DNA from: a virus
Strand: one strand, 5' to 3'
Virus record (IMG/VR): IMGVR_UViG_3300011113_000730
Span: 1 to 49,690 of that record
Length of the DNA stretch: 49,690 bases
The translations under genes were made by a program, and so were the position numbers. Positions 17,901 through 24,125 of this stretch are shown here, one piece after another (the first letter of the stretch is position 1; the number at the start of each line of letters is the position of its first letter). Below the pieces are notes generated by a model, which was not told where the DNA came from, made no database searches, and saw nothing but the letters and a program-made list of their open reading frames with translations.

Positions 17901-19642
17901 ATGGTGGATATGAAGCGGTTGATGCAACCTTGACCGAAATGACTCCACAAGTTTTTGCAGAGGCATTAAAAAGGTTATTACCTAATAACGTTGATTTGCA
18001 AGTTGCGATATATGCTATTTCTTACATCAGAACTTATCAAGAAGCTTCTGATACAGGCGCTGGTATGTTTAACGGATGGAACAATAATTTTGCAACATTG
18101 TCCCTGACTCAAGATTGGTTTGGACAAGTTTCACTTTTGGAAAAAAGATATAGTTGCATCAACATACGAACTAATCCTGGGAACTCGTCTTCAGAACCAA
18201 TTGCTCATTTTAGTTCATTAGATAAATATATCCAATTTATGGCTGGCAGACTCCGAAGCAATCTCGATAGAATAATTCGCCTTGGATTAACGAAGTATTA
18301 TGTTTGCCATTGGCCTGTTGATAACATTTCTGAGGAATACTATGATAAAAATAAAGATGAATTTTTAGAGACTAAAGAAACAATCGATAAGGCTTTAGCT
18401 TCTGCTGCGGAATCTGGATTAAAGACAAAGAACGAAATACTTAAAGACATCGAAAATAACAATAAAGACGGAAACCAAGAGCAGTTACCAACTGAAAGTC
18501 AAATTTGTCCTCCACCAGTGATATCCACATTCTCACCTTCTGTTGGAAATACAGGTACAATTGTCCAAGTCAATGGACGAAATTTTGAATCTGTAAAATC
18601 AATCAGAGTTATAAACAAAGATGTTGAGTTAAAAGATATTACTGTGTTCAACCCTCAGACATTGAGATTCACTCTACCTGCAGTTCAAATTCCTGAAGGG
18701 CAAAGTGTTGCAACTGGAAGAATAAGTATTACTACAGAATATGGAACATTCGAAAGTTTGGTTGACTTTACATTCAATCCATCGTTATCAAATGAAACAT
18801 CATCACCGGGAGGATATGCGGATACTACAACCCAACAACAATTAAGTATTACACAGCAAGAAGTTATCGGTACAAATATAAATCCACAGAATACTGGTCC
18901 AATTCCTTTAATTCAATATAAACAAATTAAAGATGAGACAGGGAGCACTTCCCAATTAGAGGTTAAAGTGAATCCTGAAGTAACGGGATGGAAAATTAAT
19001 AATACTAATTTATACAGTTACACAATTAATGAAGTTGTAGAAGGTCCTAATAATTCCATCAAATTAAATCAAGTTAAAAAGTTAGATAACCAAAAACTTG
19101 AACAATTTGTTTCGGAAGACCAACAAGAATTTATTGTAAATGAACAACAAATGATTGAACTTCTGAATTTAAATGATTACAAAATCAGCACTACTAAGAC
19201 TATTGTGTTTATAACTTTGACCGCAATTCCTGATGATAGATCGGTGAATTCGGAAAATGTTATTCTTAATTTCACCTTCGAGTTAAATATTCCAAGTGTG
19301 GTCAAACGAGGAAAGGGTCGACTTAGTTTAGTTTCAGACACAAACTCTGGTGGGTTACCAAACTTTAATGGTAATAGTTATTACAATATCGAAAAACCAA
19401 ATGGAGGGTATTATACTTATCAACTTACACCAACTACAAACTTGACGGTGTTGAAGACTGAAATTGTAAGAGTACCTGAAATAGATACTATGACGATTAA
19501 TATTACAAATGGGCCTGACACAAAATACACCAATTTAATAAGAGTTTCTGCACTGGGAGAATTTCAGTTGGTGATTAGATATGTAGAGTCAGAATTACCG
19601 AACGAACCTTTCAATGTAACATCAGGAAAAATTATTTTATAA
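11951..19642 (+). CDS. Giant baseplate hub-like protein with probable peptidoglycan-hydrolase region and IPT/TIG domain
   Basis: At 2563 aa this is the largest gene in the window. The N-terminal 250 residues contain strand-rich segments such as GITSINIKTSSNFIPSVDIL and YFYPQFYLTLKG-like patches, consistent with hub proteins. Residues about 1800-1920 (SMTVSQDNGVATSESINVQL, FNLRHVPMFDGPYLITEVNH, IQQGSFQTTFDGTRQGYF) resemble the end of gpD/gp27-type hub proteins. Residues about 1973-2125 contain FNGWNNNFATLSLTQDWFG, EPIAHFSSLDKYIQFMAG and a helical pair, like tail-associated glucosaminidase or transglycosylase regions. Residues 2186-2277 are an IPT/TIG domain (PPVISTFSPSVGNTGTIVQV, then NGRNF). 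About 280 further residues follow, of unknown fold. It likely combines the T4 gp27 and gp5 roles: forming the central hub and locally opening the cell wall. The hydrolase call is inference; catalytic residues cannot be fixed. Confidence 0.65.
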   Translation: MVGNTQADTSGNILVELDENNIIVVDPNKTTDNFGNIKERLVDHENLVMYANLEADVLPRTKLSVGGSPNDRIQTISVAKMNFLKPTKNSYLGTGYYDEMTGENTTQFKGENQKAAIAQPATDSTNPYVLETVVNQKDVIDNGLLGITSINIKTSSNFIPSVDILLEDVQGKGLFQLGNNSPYSAFFNLPYPQFYLTLKGYYGQAIRYQLNLKTFHASFNGFSGNYQVRLNFVGYKFNILNEVAMGHLLATPHMYSQRFDVTQTVDGPQQPNKAAESQASTQAERGANNLGSNEAVVTQLVAEKGYQKILEVYSEYKAKGLIAPDFPELTLVQLMNKLETFEQLIADSFDKTEVESLTNIRNYKSVLTQYFAAIRGSNTSWFNRNLNPRPIVLKNGQKLYVFKDLSKEAKEIEISQLQGDIIKFNDVLASNPTLGSKGAAPIPNPIKYDMIEATAPVFSEVNWRETTRIQTGIVNPSTVDETQTKINLTKFFVPTSIELPKNPSGIIETLELLAIGTLVKEKWFVFEDEGRFDKEIASLETQANKKLSDYESQITTALLRKVEDTATGLGFKPTVRNMLAVIMASAEGFIRLLDDVHTNAWDVKYDPVRKQAILNDLASAPSSDSQDDLKLGANAIDEIGGLKLAEIPVYPWPQFFVETQDEKNKFQLKYIADPSVVDLTQGYLFDKWPEVEFVEEYMKGLTQKFQNPTAPPPLDNERDTNIININAIEFPSAGLAYSNKEEIKFFYEIWERQFLTSRYSGFIRGNSNQINELITLNTEAEANNIISKLGISSPYLTLKLKNFNLNASDYPEFLRTISNSGTGRAYQDFIRDFFVTPYIKRITEKSFEIVSTLDLGKIPQTATKSEALRSLVVNAPNDPLIVDTLPYTDQTWCINNLNQGNSALSNQVYNTNKSLTIFEPRRIIANFTDVYNYTTNRPVTNFSYILNQNPTETIDTTGISSYTTYGPLGLSAFYLNRNPQDFVATEGYINGTTPTRAFSPRSTTSMLNTPYFINAVQNGVYNSRLSGISYPYVQAAYMFLNSLPLATLREKYKSVSNNITTDLDYISSTFKKFGAIHKLPYAWILKYGSIWHRYKKYKESNIDILESAWKNFDYAGNFYPVTSAVTETYEFKYSNVDTKITLQSEGVTQIQMQVGFYPKVINDFNVFLNGYDLYENYTSEEIQQSVNSGMKLYNFGSSNIDSAKQGDKNLRLTTWSILLPNITLRPPIDCNPKDNTVGDDYFVIPSFGTPFNQTVDSCISDQTTSPTTVVNLTNNPNMYNGSVRCLWSAPNYGYFDSNQLAFPQPDSYLTSITNGNSQTPLYFLTQDNYTKIEEVFSVFEKKILDSFETEFLNFCKPIGNASTGRNIVTFGQSPVDPNATFKNFQSLFRSLMVVPAKTKTETDELYFNNVINNQYSLFQNGIKSFMEYDVIFKYGNPSNYERRIFDSYLSHNNTQEVVDPITFEPYVPNSLPSAGGNLSLSQSQINNRQAWTALETEVGFSTIPNVRYSSIGSYITDFFIDNNIAFTSENVTLLAPIIKMYATQKLNNPNLNAAQFQNQLSQYLNRETLIQNNFLNGVLSRLRKDLPDQVQLPERVINSVITGDQSKVENYEVFKSLNDKWIAGGDWKTKTLFEDMLFLDRASRNIGDSILLDIFDLKYMFGVGGKTPGDFSLNQAMSVFTFISGILIKNNFVVMPLPAYVNFYNIQDVDVSATPRLDRPEQFANNLWGTFLDVDYRNSGPKMVCFYAGKPSQYLKLPKGDSKYRDDAFEMRRASGNPLLEDQQGKKDWALSNKCVGFNVDVGIRNQNIFYSMTVSQDNGVATSESINVQLNMVNQASGRQIATQNNSLYNLYKNRSYKCSITSLGNALIQPTMYFNLRHVPMFDGPYLITEVNHSIQQGSFQTTFDGTRQGYFDLPTIDSFLQSINQNLITKLEEILKINKDQIKIEATTDNEKSNEVVQKADNTKDTTNSCVSKITAPVYVNGGYEAVDATLTEMTPQVFAEALKRLLPNNVDLQVAIYAISYIRTYQEASDTGAGMFNGWNNNFATLSLTQDWFGQVSLLEKRYSCINIRTNPGNSSSEPIAHFSSLDKYIQFMAGRLRSNLDRIIRLGLTKYYVCHWPVDNISEEYYDKNKDEFLETKETIDKALASAAESGLKTKNEILKDIENNNKDGNQEQLPTESQICPPPVISTFSPSVGNTGTIVQVNGRNFESVKSIRVINKDVELKDITVFNPQTLRFTLPAVQIPEGQSVATGRISITTEYGTFESLVDFTFNPSLSNETSSPGGYADTTTQQQLSITQQEVIGTNINPQNTGPIPLIQYKQIKDETGSTSQLEVKVNPEVTGWKINNTNLYSYTINEVVEGPNNSIKLNQVKKLDNQKLEQFVSEDQQEFIVNEQQMIELLNLNDYKISTTKTIVFITLTAIPDDRSVNSENVILNFTFELNIPSVVKRGKGRLSLVSDTNSGGLPNFNGNSYYNIEKPNGGYYTYQLTPTTNLTVLKTEIVRVPEIDTMTINITNGPDTKYTNLIRVSALGEFQLVIRYVESELPNEPFNVTSGKIIL

Positions 19643-19652
19643 CATAACAACA

Positions 19653-19660
19653 TATTTATA
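19653..19660 (+). promoter_or_regulatory. Candidate late promoter octamer TATTTATA before the 74-aa gene
   Basis: Exact TATTTATA in the 31-nt gap behind the giant hub gene, 13 nt before ATG 19674. Confidence 0.52.
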
Positions 19661-19673
19661 TAAAAAGATTCTT

Positions 19674-19898
19674 ATGAACATTAAATCAGCATTAGACAAT
19701 TATCTTGGTAAATCTGTAAGATTTTCGCAGGAAGACAATGGAGACGGAACCAAACAAGTTTGTGACTTGGATACAGGAGATTGTTACACAGTAAGAGAAA
19801 GAGACGGTCTCATCGAAAGAGCGGGTCATCAAACTACAGCCAACAGAAAGGTTAGAGTAGAAACCCCTAACGGAATAAAAACATTATTAAATGGTTAA
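19674..19898 (+). CDS. Small unknown protein, 74 aa
   Basis: The product is not recognised. It is 74 aa, hydrophilic, with two cysteines in the short turn-rich stretch QVCDLDTGDCYTVRERDG and a basic C-terminal half. No signal peptide or membrane segment is seen. It has its own candidate late octamer 13 nt upstream and is followed after 3 nt by the 225-aa gene, so the two form one small unit between the hub gene and the UUCG terminator. This suggests a late, structural or assembly-related role, but nothing in the sequence proves it. The absence of overlapping alternatives and a clean ATG behind the octamer support that it is real. Confidence 0.65.
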   Translation: MNIKSALDNYLGKSVRFSQEDNGDGTKQVCDLDTGDCYTVRERDGLIERAGHQTTANRKVRVETPNGIKTLLNG

Positions 19899-19901
19899 CC
19901 A

Positions 19902-20579
19902 ATGAGTTTAGATAGAAAAATTATCAAGGAGATTGAAAGACACAGAAAAATCAATCAGTATATTTTAGAACAAGTCGGTGCAACACCTGAAGAGGACGTA
20001 TTAGGGGCATTGGCACCAGCACCAGGAGCAGCACCAGCACCCGCACCTGCTGAGGCAACACCTCCACCAGCACCTTCAAATGAACCACAACCTATAGATG
20101 TTGAGTCAGACCCTGATGTCGAAAAAATCGATGATGAAGGTCAATCCGAAGAGGGTACAGAAGATAGTGGTACAGAAGAATTGGATATCACTGAATTGGT
20201 TGATTCCCAAAAAAATATAGAAACCAAACAAGAAGAGTATTTCAACAACTTGTTCAATCAATTAAATGATTTACAATCTAAGTTGAGTGAGATGGATAAC
20301 ATCATGAACAAACTTAACTCTTTGGAAAATAAGATTGAAAAATACAGAGAGAAAACTCCACAAGAGAAATTAGAATTGAGAACATATGATTCTTATCCTT
20401 TCAGTCAAAAACTTTCACAATTTTTCGATGATAAATCAGAAGAAATGGAAAAGACGGGAAAAAATGATTATGTTTTAACTTCAGACGAAGTTACGGATAT
20501 TAATGTAAACGACATTAAAAATTCCTTCCAACCTGGTGGAGGATTAGATAATGAAGTCTATAAAACATCTTTCAGATAA
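19902..20579 (+). CDS. Ala/Pro-linker and coiled-coil protein, unknown function
   Basis: The 225-aa protein has four visible parts: a basic N-terminal helix (IKEIERHRKINQYILEQVG), an Ala/Pro-rich linker at residues 36-66 (LAPAPGAAPAPAPAEATPPP), a strongly acidic segment at residues 66-105, and a coiled coil at about 110-150 (FNNLFNQLNDLQSKLSEMDN followed by IMNKLNSLENKIEKY). The C-terminal 70 residues are charged and end NEVYKTSFR. The architecture suggests an assembly or scaffold-like protein, but no family is recognised. It follows the 74-aa gene by 3 nt and closes the transcription unit, with a UUCG-loop terminator 18 nt behind the stop. The late octamer ahead of the 74-aa gene probably serves both. 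Confidence 0.7.
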   Translation: MSLDRKIIKEIERHRKINQYILEQVGATPEEDVLGALAPAPGAAPAPAPAEATPPPAPSNEPQPIDVESDPDVEKIDDEGQSEEGTEDSGTEELDITELVDSQKNIETKQEEYFNNLFNQLNDLQSKLSEMDNIMNKLNSLENKIEKYREKTPQEKLELRTYDSYPFSQKLSQFFDDKSEEMEKTGKNDYVLTSDEVTDINVNDIKNSFQPGGGLDNEVYKTSFR

Positions 20580-20597
20580 AATCTGACTGAACGTTTG

Positions 20598-20622
20598 AAA
20601 GGTACCTTCGGGTACCTTTTTT
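20598..20622 (+). terminator. UUCG-tetraloop terminator closing the hub module
   Basis: AAAGGTACC (20598-20606) pairs with GGTACCTTT (20611-20619) around TTCG. It has the extra-stable C(UUCG)G closing geometry and a T-run through 20622. It separates the late tail genes from the replication operon. Confidence 0.92.
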
Positions 20623-20623
20623 A

Positions 20624-20654
20624 TTTGACTTATTCTTACTTTTGGTTATCTTTG
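20624..20654 (+). promoter_or_regulatory. Bacteroidota-type promoter of the replication operon (TTTG-N19-TATCTTTG)
   Basis: TTTG at 20624-20627 is followed after 19 bp by TATCTTTG at 20647-20654. This fits the Bacteroidota primary-sigma consensus of a -33 TTTG and a -7 TAnnTTTG. It starts 2 bp after the terminator T-run and lies 37 nt before the gp32-like ATG. An E. coli-type reading (TTGACT with TATAAT at 20659) would need a 28-bp spacer and is unlikely. No TATTTATA octamer is present here, in contrast to the structural units. Confidence 0.75.
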
Positions 20655-20691
20655 TTTATATAATTTATCATTTTAATTCTTAAAAAAAACT

Positions 20692-21540
20692 ATGAGTTCA
20701 TTAGACGCCGTATTGGCACAGTACGAAAAAAATCAGCAAGGGGGCGGGGCCCAATCGAAAATGTCGCAAGACGAAAGAATGAAAAAGTATTTCGCTTTAA
20801 TCTTAGGAGATAAAGAGAAATCAGGACAGAGAAGAGTTAGAATTCTCCCTACACCAGATGGTTCATCACCATTCAAAGAAGCATGGTATCATGAAATTCA
20901 AGTTGGTGGACAGTGGCAGAAGTTCTACGATCCAGGAAAAAATGACAACGAACGTTCACCTTTGAATGAGGTTTACGAAGAGTTAATGTCAACTGGTAAA
21001 GAATCTGACAAAGAATTAGCGAAACAGTATAAGTCTCGTAAATTCTATATTGTTAAAGTAATTGATAGAGACCACGAAGAAGATGGTCCAAAGTTTTGGA
21101 GATTCAAACACAACTACAAGAATGATGGTATCCTTGACAAAATTATTCCTATTTGGAGAAACAAAGGTGATATCACCGACCCTACGAATGGTAGAGATTT
21201 AGTCATTGAACTCGCTAAAGCAAAAACTCCAAAGGGTAAAGAATACACAACAGTATCAACTATTATGTATGATGACCCAGCACCTGTACACACAGACAAA
21301 CAACAGGCAAAAGCTTGGATTGAAGATGAATTGACATGGATGGACGTTTACTCAAAAAAACCAGTTGATTACCTTGAAGCAATCGCAAGAGGAGAAACTC
21401 CTAAGTGGGATTCAGAAAAAGGTGGTTACGTTTATGGTGACAGCTCGGTTGAAGAAACATTTATCGGTGGAGGGTCAAAGAAATCCTCATACGTTGATCC
21501 ACAGATGGACGACGAACCATCATCAGATTTACCATTCTAA
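20692..21540 (+). CDS. gp32: Single-stranded DNA-binding protein, T4 gp32-like
   Basis: The 282-aa protein resembles gp32 of T4-like phages. It has a basic N-terminal arm and a core OB region with RRVRILPTPDGSSPFKEAWY, HEIQVGGQWQKFYDPGK, SRKFYIVKVIDRDHEEDGPK and FWRFKHNYKNDGILDKI, and an acidic C-terminal tail. It coats ssDNA during replication and recombination and organises polymerase, helicase and UvsX. Two differences from T4 stand out. The protein has no cysteine at all, so the gp32 zinc site cannot form. The tail ends DDEPSSDLPF, close to the DDDIPF tip that bacterial SSB uses to recruit partners. It is the first gene of the replication operon, behind a host-type promoter, and is followed by a hairpin that may hold back downstream transcription. 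Length is near that of T4 gp32 (301 aa). Confidence 0.88.
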   Translation: MSSLDAVLAQYEKNQQGGGAQSKMSQDERMKKYFALILGDKEKSGQRRVRILPTPDGSSPFKEAWYHEIQVGGQWQKFYDPGKNDNERSPLNEVYEELMSTGKESDKELAKQYKSRKFYIVKVIDRDHEEDGPKFWRFKHNYKNDGILDKIIPIWRNKGDITDPTNGRDLVIELAKAKTPKGKEYTTVSTIMYDDPAPVHTDKQQAKAWIEDELTWMDVYSKKPVDYLEAIARGETPKWDSEKGGYVYGDSSVEETFIGGGSKKSSYVDPQMDDEPSSDLPF

Positions 21541-21551
21541 TTAAACAACTC

Positions 21552-21582
21552 AACTCGGATACTAATTTAGTGTCCGAGTTTT
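21552..21582 (+). terminator. Hairpin between gp32 and uvsX, possible attenuator
   Basis: A 13-bp stem with one G-U pair, AACTCGGATACTA (21552-21564) and TAGTGTCCGAGTT (21568-21580), loop ATT, and a short run of four T (21579-21582). The T-run is weak and there is no new promoter of either type before uvsX. Partial termination would give more gp32 than the catalytic proteins downstream. Confidence 0.68.
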
Positions 21583-21595
21583 ACTCACAAACCTT

Positions 21596-22597
21596 ATGGC
21601 AATCAAGAAGAACGACTTCGAAAGTTTGAAGAAGAAATTTTCAACATCAGCAAAATATAAACCCCAAAGATTTTTCGACTTAGGTCCTGACTTTTTGGAC
21701 GCTGTTGGACTTCCTGGTCCGGCCATTGGACATCTCAATATGTTCTTGGGTCATTCGGATACAGGTAAGACTACTGCGTTGGTAAAGACTGCGGTTGATG
21801 CTCAAAAGAAAGGAATTCTTCCTGTGTTTATTATCACAGAACAAAAATGGAGTTTTGAACATGCTAAGTTAATGGGTTTCCAATGTGAGGAAGTCGTTGA
21901 TGAAGAAACAGGAGAATTAGATTGGGATGGATTTTACATCTTCAATAACAACTTCGATTACATCGAACAGATAACCGACTACATCAATACTTTATTAGAC
22001 GCTCAAGAGAAAGGTGAATTAGATTATAGTTTATTATTTCTTTGGGATTCTGTTGGTTCAGTACCATGTAAGATGACCTTTGAGGGTAAAGGTGGTAAGC
22101 AACACAACGCTTCTACTTTGGCGGACAAAATTGGTATGGGGATTAACCAACGTATTTCAGGTTCACGTAAAGCGGATTCAAAGTATGAAAACACTTTGGT
22201 TATTGTTAATCAGCCTTGGGTTGAACTTCCTGATAATCCTTTTGGTCAACCAAAAATTAAAGCAAAAGGTGGTGAAGCAATTTGGTTGAACTCGTCTTTG
22301 GTATTTTTATTTGGTAACCAAAAAGGAGCTGGAACTAACAAGATTACTGCGACAAAAGACAAGAGAAGTGTTAAGTTTGCCACAAGAACTAAAGTGTCTG
22401 TGTTAAAAAACCACATCAATGGTTTGGGATACGAAGATGGAAAAATTATCGTAACACCACACGGATTTTTAGCAGGTAAAGAAGCATCAGAAGAAAAGAC
22501 ATCTATTGAAGCGTACAAAAAAGAATATGCCGATTATTGGAAAGATATTATTGGTTCTGATGGTGACTTCACCCTGAAAGAAGAAAAAGAAGACTAG
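21596..22597 (+). CDS. uvsX: UvsX-like RecA-family recombinase
   Basis: The 333-aa ATPase has Walker A GHSDTGKTT at residues 52-60, a glutamate/polar strand segment FIITEQKWSFEHAKLMGF at 78-95, and Walker B SLLFLWDSVGS with D151. The later NTLVIVNQPWVELPDNPFG and KAKGGEAIWLNSSLVFLF correspond to the RecA loop 2 region. It forms filaments on ssDNA and drives strand exchange and recombination-dependent replication together with the gp32-like protein encoded just upstream. Its Walker A is the canonical GxxxxGKT, unlike the divergent T4 UvsX loop. Size is close to RecA and UvsX (353 and 391 aa). A UvsY mediator is not recognised in this window. The C-terminus is acidic (KEEKED). Confidence 0.9.
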   Translation: MAIKKNDFESLKKKFSTSAKYKPQRFFDLGPDFLDAVGLPGPAIGHLNMFLGHSDTGKTTALVKTAVDAQKKGILPVFIITEQKWSFEHAKLMGFQCEEVVDEETGELDWDGFYIFNNNFDYIEQITDYINTLLDAQEKGELDYSLLFLWDSVGSVPCKMTFEGKGGKQHNASTLADKIGMGINQRISGSRKADSKYENTLVIVNQPWVELPDNPFGQPKIKAKGGEAIWLNSSLVFLFGNQKGAGTNKITATKDKRSVKFATRTKVSVLKNHINGLGYEDGKIIVTPHGFLAGKEASEEKTSIEAYKKEYADYWKDIIGSDGDFTLKEEKED

Positions 22598-22626
22598 TTT
22601 ATTGTTTCACATTAAAATCACTAGTT

Positions 22627-23628
22627 GTGATTAAAACATTATTAGTGGACGGAGATAATCTGTTCAAAATAGGATTTCATGGAGTAAAAGAGTTGTACAA
22701 TGGTGGAGACCACTTAGGTGGGATCTACCATTTTATTAACATCTTAAGAAAGTTTTTGGAAGAACACAATCATGATAAGGTTGTGGTCTTTTGGGATGGA
22801 AACTCCAACTCATCAATACGAAAATCCCTCTATCCTCAATACAAAGCAAATCGTCGGCAAGATATGAACGAGTATAAGTACGAGTCATATCTACAACAAA
22901 AATCGAGAGTTAAACAATATCTCGAAGAAATCTTTGTGCGTCAGGTTGAAATAATAAACAATGAGGCGGATGACCTTATTGCTTACTATACCAAGATTTC
23001 TGTTGACGAGGAAATTATTATATTCTCTGCCGACAAAGACTTAACTCAACTTATATCAGAACGAGTTACAATCTATTCTCCGACCTCCAAACAATATTAT
23101 AGGTATGGAGACATGATTACTATTAATAAGGTCAACATACCCCACCAAAACGTCTTATTAACTAAGATTCTAACAGGGGATAAGTCTGATAATATAGATG
23201 GTATTGAAATGTTGGGTGAAAAAACTTTAGTCAAATTATTCCCTCAGATGTTGGAAAAACCATGCACTATCGAGGAAATATTAGATAATGCACGAAATAT
23301 AGAGCAAAAGAAAAAACCGAAGGCTTTAGAAAACATTTTGATTGGTAAAACTAAAAGCGGTACATTTGGAGAACAATTCTTTGAAACAAACAAAAAAATC
23401 GTCGATCTTCACAATCCTTTAATCACTGATGATGGAAAAGAACTTGTGGAACAGATACATACAGATACAATCGACCCCACCGACCGTGGGTACAAAAACT
23501 TGATGAGAATGATGATGGAGGATGGTCTCTTCAAGTACTTACCCAAGAATGACGAAGCTTGGGTAAATTTCCTCCGACCATTTATGAAACTTACACGAAA
23601 AGAAAAAAGAAACACAAACAAAAATTAA
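22627..23628 (+). CDS. rnh: FEN-family 5'-3' exonuclease / RNase H (T4 Rnh-like)
   Basis: The 333-aa protein carries the full set of FEN/PIN-type metal ligands: D8 and D10 in LLVDGDNLF, D57 in VVVFWDGN, the NEADD cluster at E113/D115/D116, D136 and D138 in FSADKDL, and D185/D188 in TGDKSDNI. The YKANRR arch motif is at about residues 72-77. Such nucleases remove RNA primers and 5' flaps from lagging-strand fragments, as T4 RNase H does. The start is GTG at 22627; it is the first start that keeps the VDGD strand intact, and no ATG is available upstream in frame. The GTG lies in a small AATCAC/GTGATT hairpin (22616-22632). It follows uvsX by 29 nt and belongs to the replication operon. The C-terminus is very basic (RKEKRNTNKN), suitable for DNA contact. 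Confidence 0.88.
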   Translation: MIKTLLVDGDNLFKIGFHGVKELYNGGDHLGGIYHFINILRKFLEEHNHDKVVVFWDGNSNSSIRKSLYPQYKANRRQDMNEYKYESYLQQKSRVKQYLEEIFVRQVEIINNEADDLIAYYTKISVDEEIIIFSADKDLTQLISERVTIYSPTSKQYYRYGDMITINKVNIPHQNVLLTKILTGDKSDNIDGIEMLGEKTLVKLFPQMLEKPCTIEEILDNARNIEQKKKPKALENILIGKTKSGTFGEQFFETNKKIVDLHNPLITDDGKELVEQIHTDTIDPTDRGYKNLMRMMMEDGLFKYLPKNDEAWVNFLRPFMKLTRKEKRNTNKN

Positions 23629-23637
23629 AAAAACTTT

Positions 23638-24090
23638 ATGAAAGAGCAAGACAGCACTAAAATGGAATTTCTTCTAACCCTTAACGACAACATTGTGGTC
23701 CAAAGGTTTTTCAATGTTAGAGGTTATAATCCAAAGGCAAAAAACTCAATTGAATTTTACAACCTCATTAATGAGATTAAAGATGACTTACAGTATCATC
23801 TAAAAATGAAAACTGTTATTTACATGACGGACAATAGTGAATCCATCATGCATGACCCATCAGTTATGGATACCTCTTATACAGATGGTCCAGAAATTTT
23901 CAACATCTTCGTAAAAAATGGAGATACGACAATTTGTCATAGAATTTTTGATGGAAAATATTTTCCACCTAAGGTTCGTTATACCGTCGACGTACGACCA
24001 TTTTTGAAAGACATTCTTCGAGAATTGACTGACATTTTTTCAGAACAAAGATTATCTTATCAATATTTGGATTTTGATTTGAGTAAGTGA
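23638..24090 (+). CDS. Unknown 150-aa protein between 5' nuclease and helicase
   Basis: No family is recognised. The protein is 150 aa and mixed alpha/beta. An N-terminal strand (MEFLLTLNDNIVVQRFFNV) is followed by a helix (NSIEFYNLINEIKDDLQYHL), a turn-rich middle with MTDNSESIMHDPSVMDTSY, a strand pair (PEIFNIFVKNGDTTICHRIF) and a C-terminal helix (VRPFLKDILRELTDIFSEQ). It starts 9 nt after the nuclease stop and ends 35 nt before the helicase gene. Placement directly ahead of a gp41-like helicase makes a helicase-loading or replication accessory role possible, but this is position-based inference only. No membrane segment or signal peptide is seen. A clean ATG and tight spacing on both sides support a real gene. 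Confidence 0.75.
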   Translation: MKEQDSTKMEFLLTLNDNIVVQRFFNVRGYNPKAKNSIEFYNLINEIKDDLQYHLKMKTVIYMTDNSESIMHDPSVMDTSYTDGPEIFNIFVKNGDTTICHRIFDGKYFPPKVRYTVDVRPFLKDILRELTDIFSEQRLSYQYLDFDLSK

Positions 24091-24125
24091 GTATTTAATA
24101 ATACACAGGGGAGCAATACAAATAT

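Noticed and set aside
20625-20664. E. coli-type promoter (TTGACT and TATAAT) before gp32
   Set aside because: The spacer would be 28 bp; the Bacteroidota-type elements at the same place have correct 19-bp spacing.
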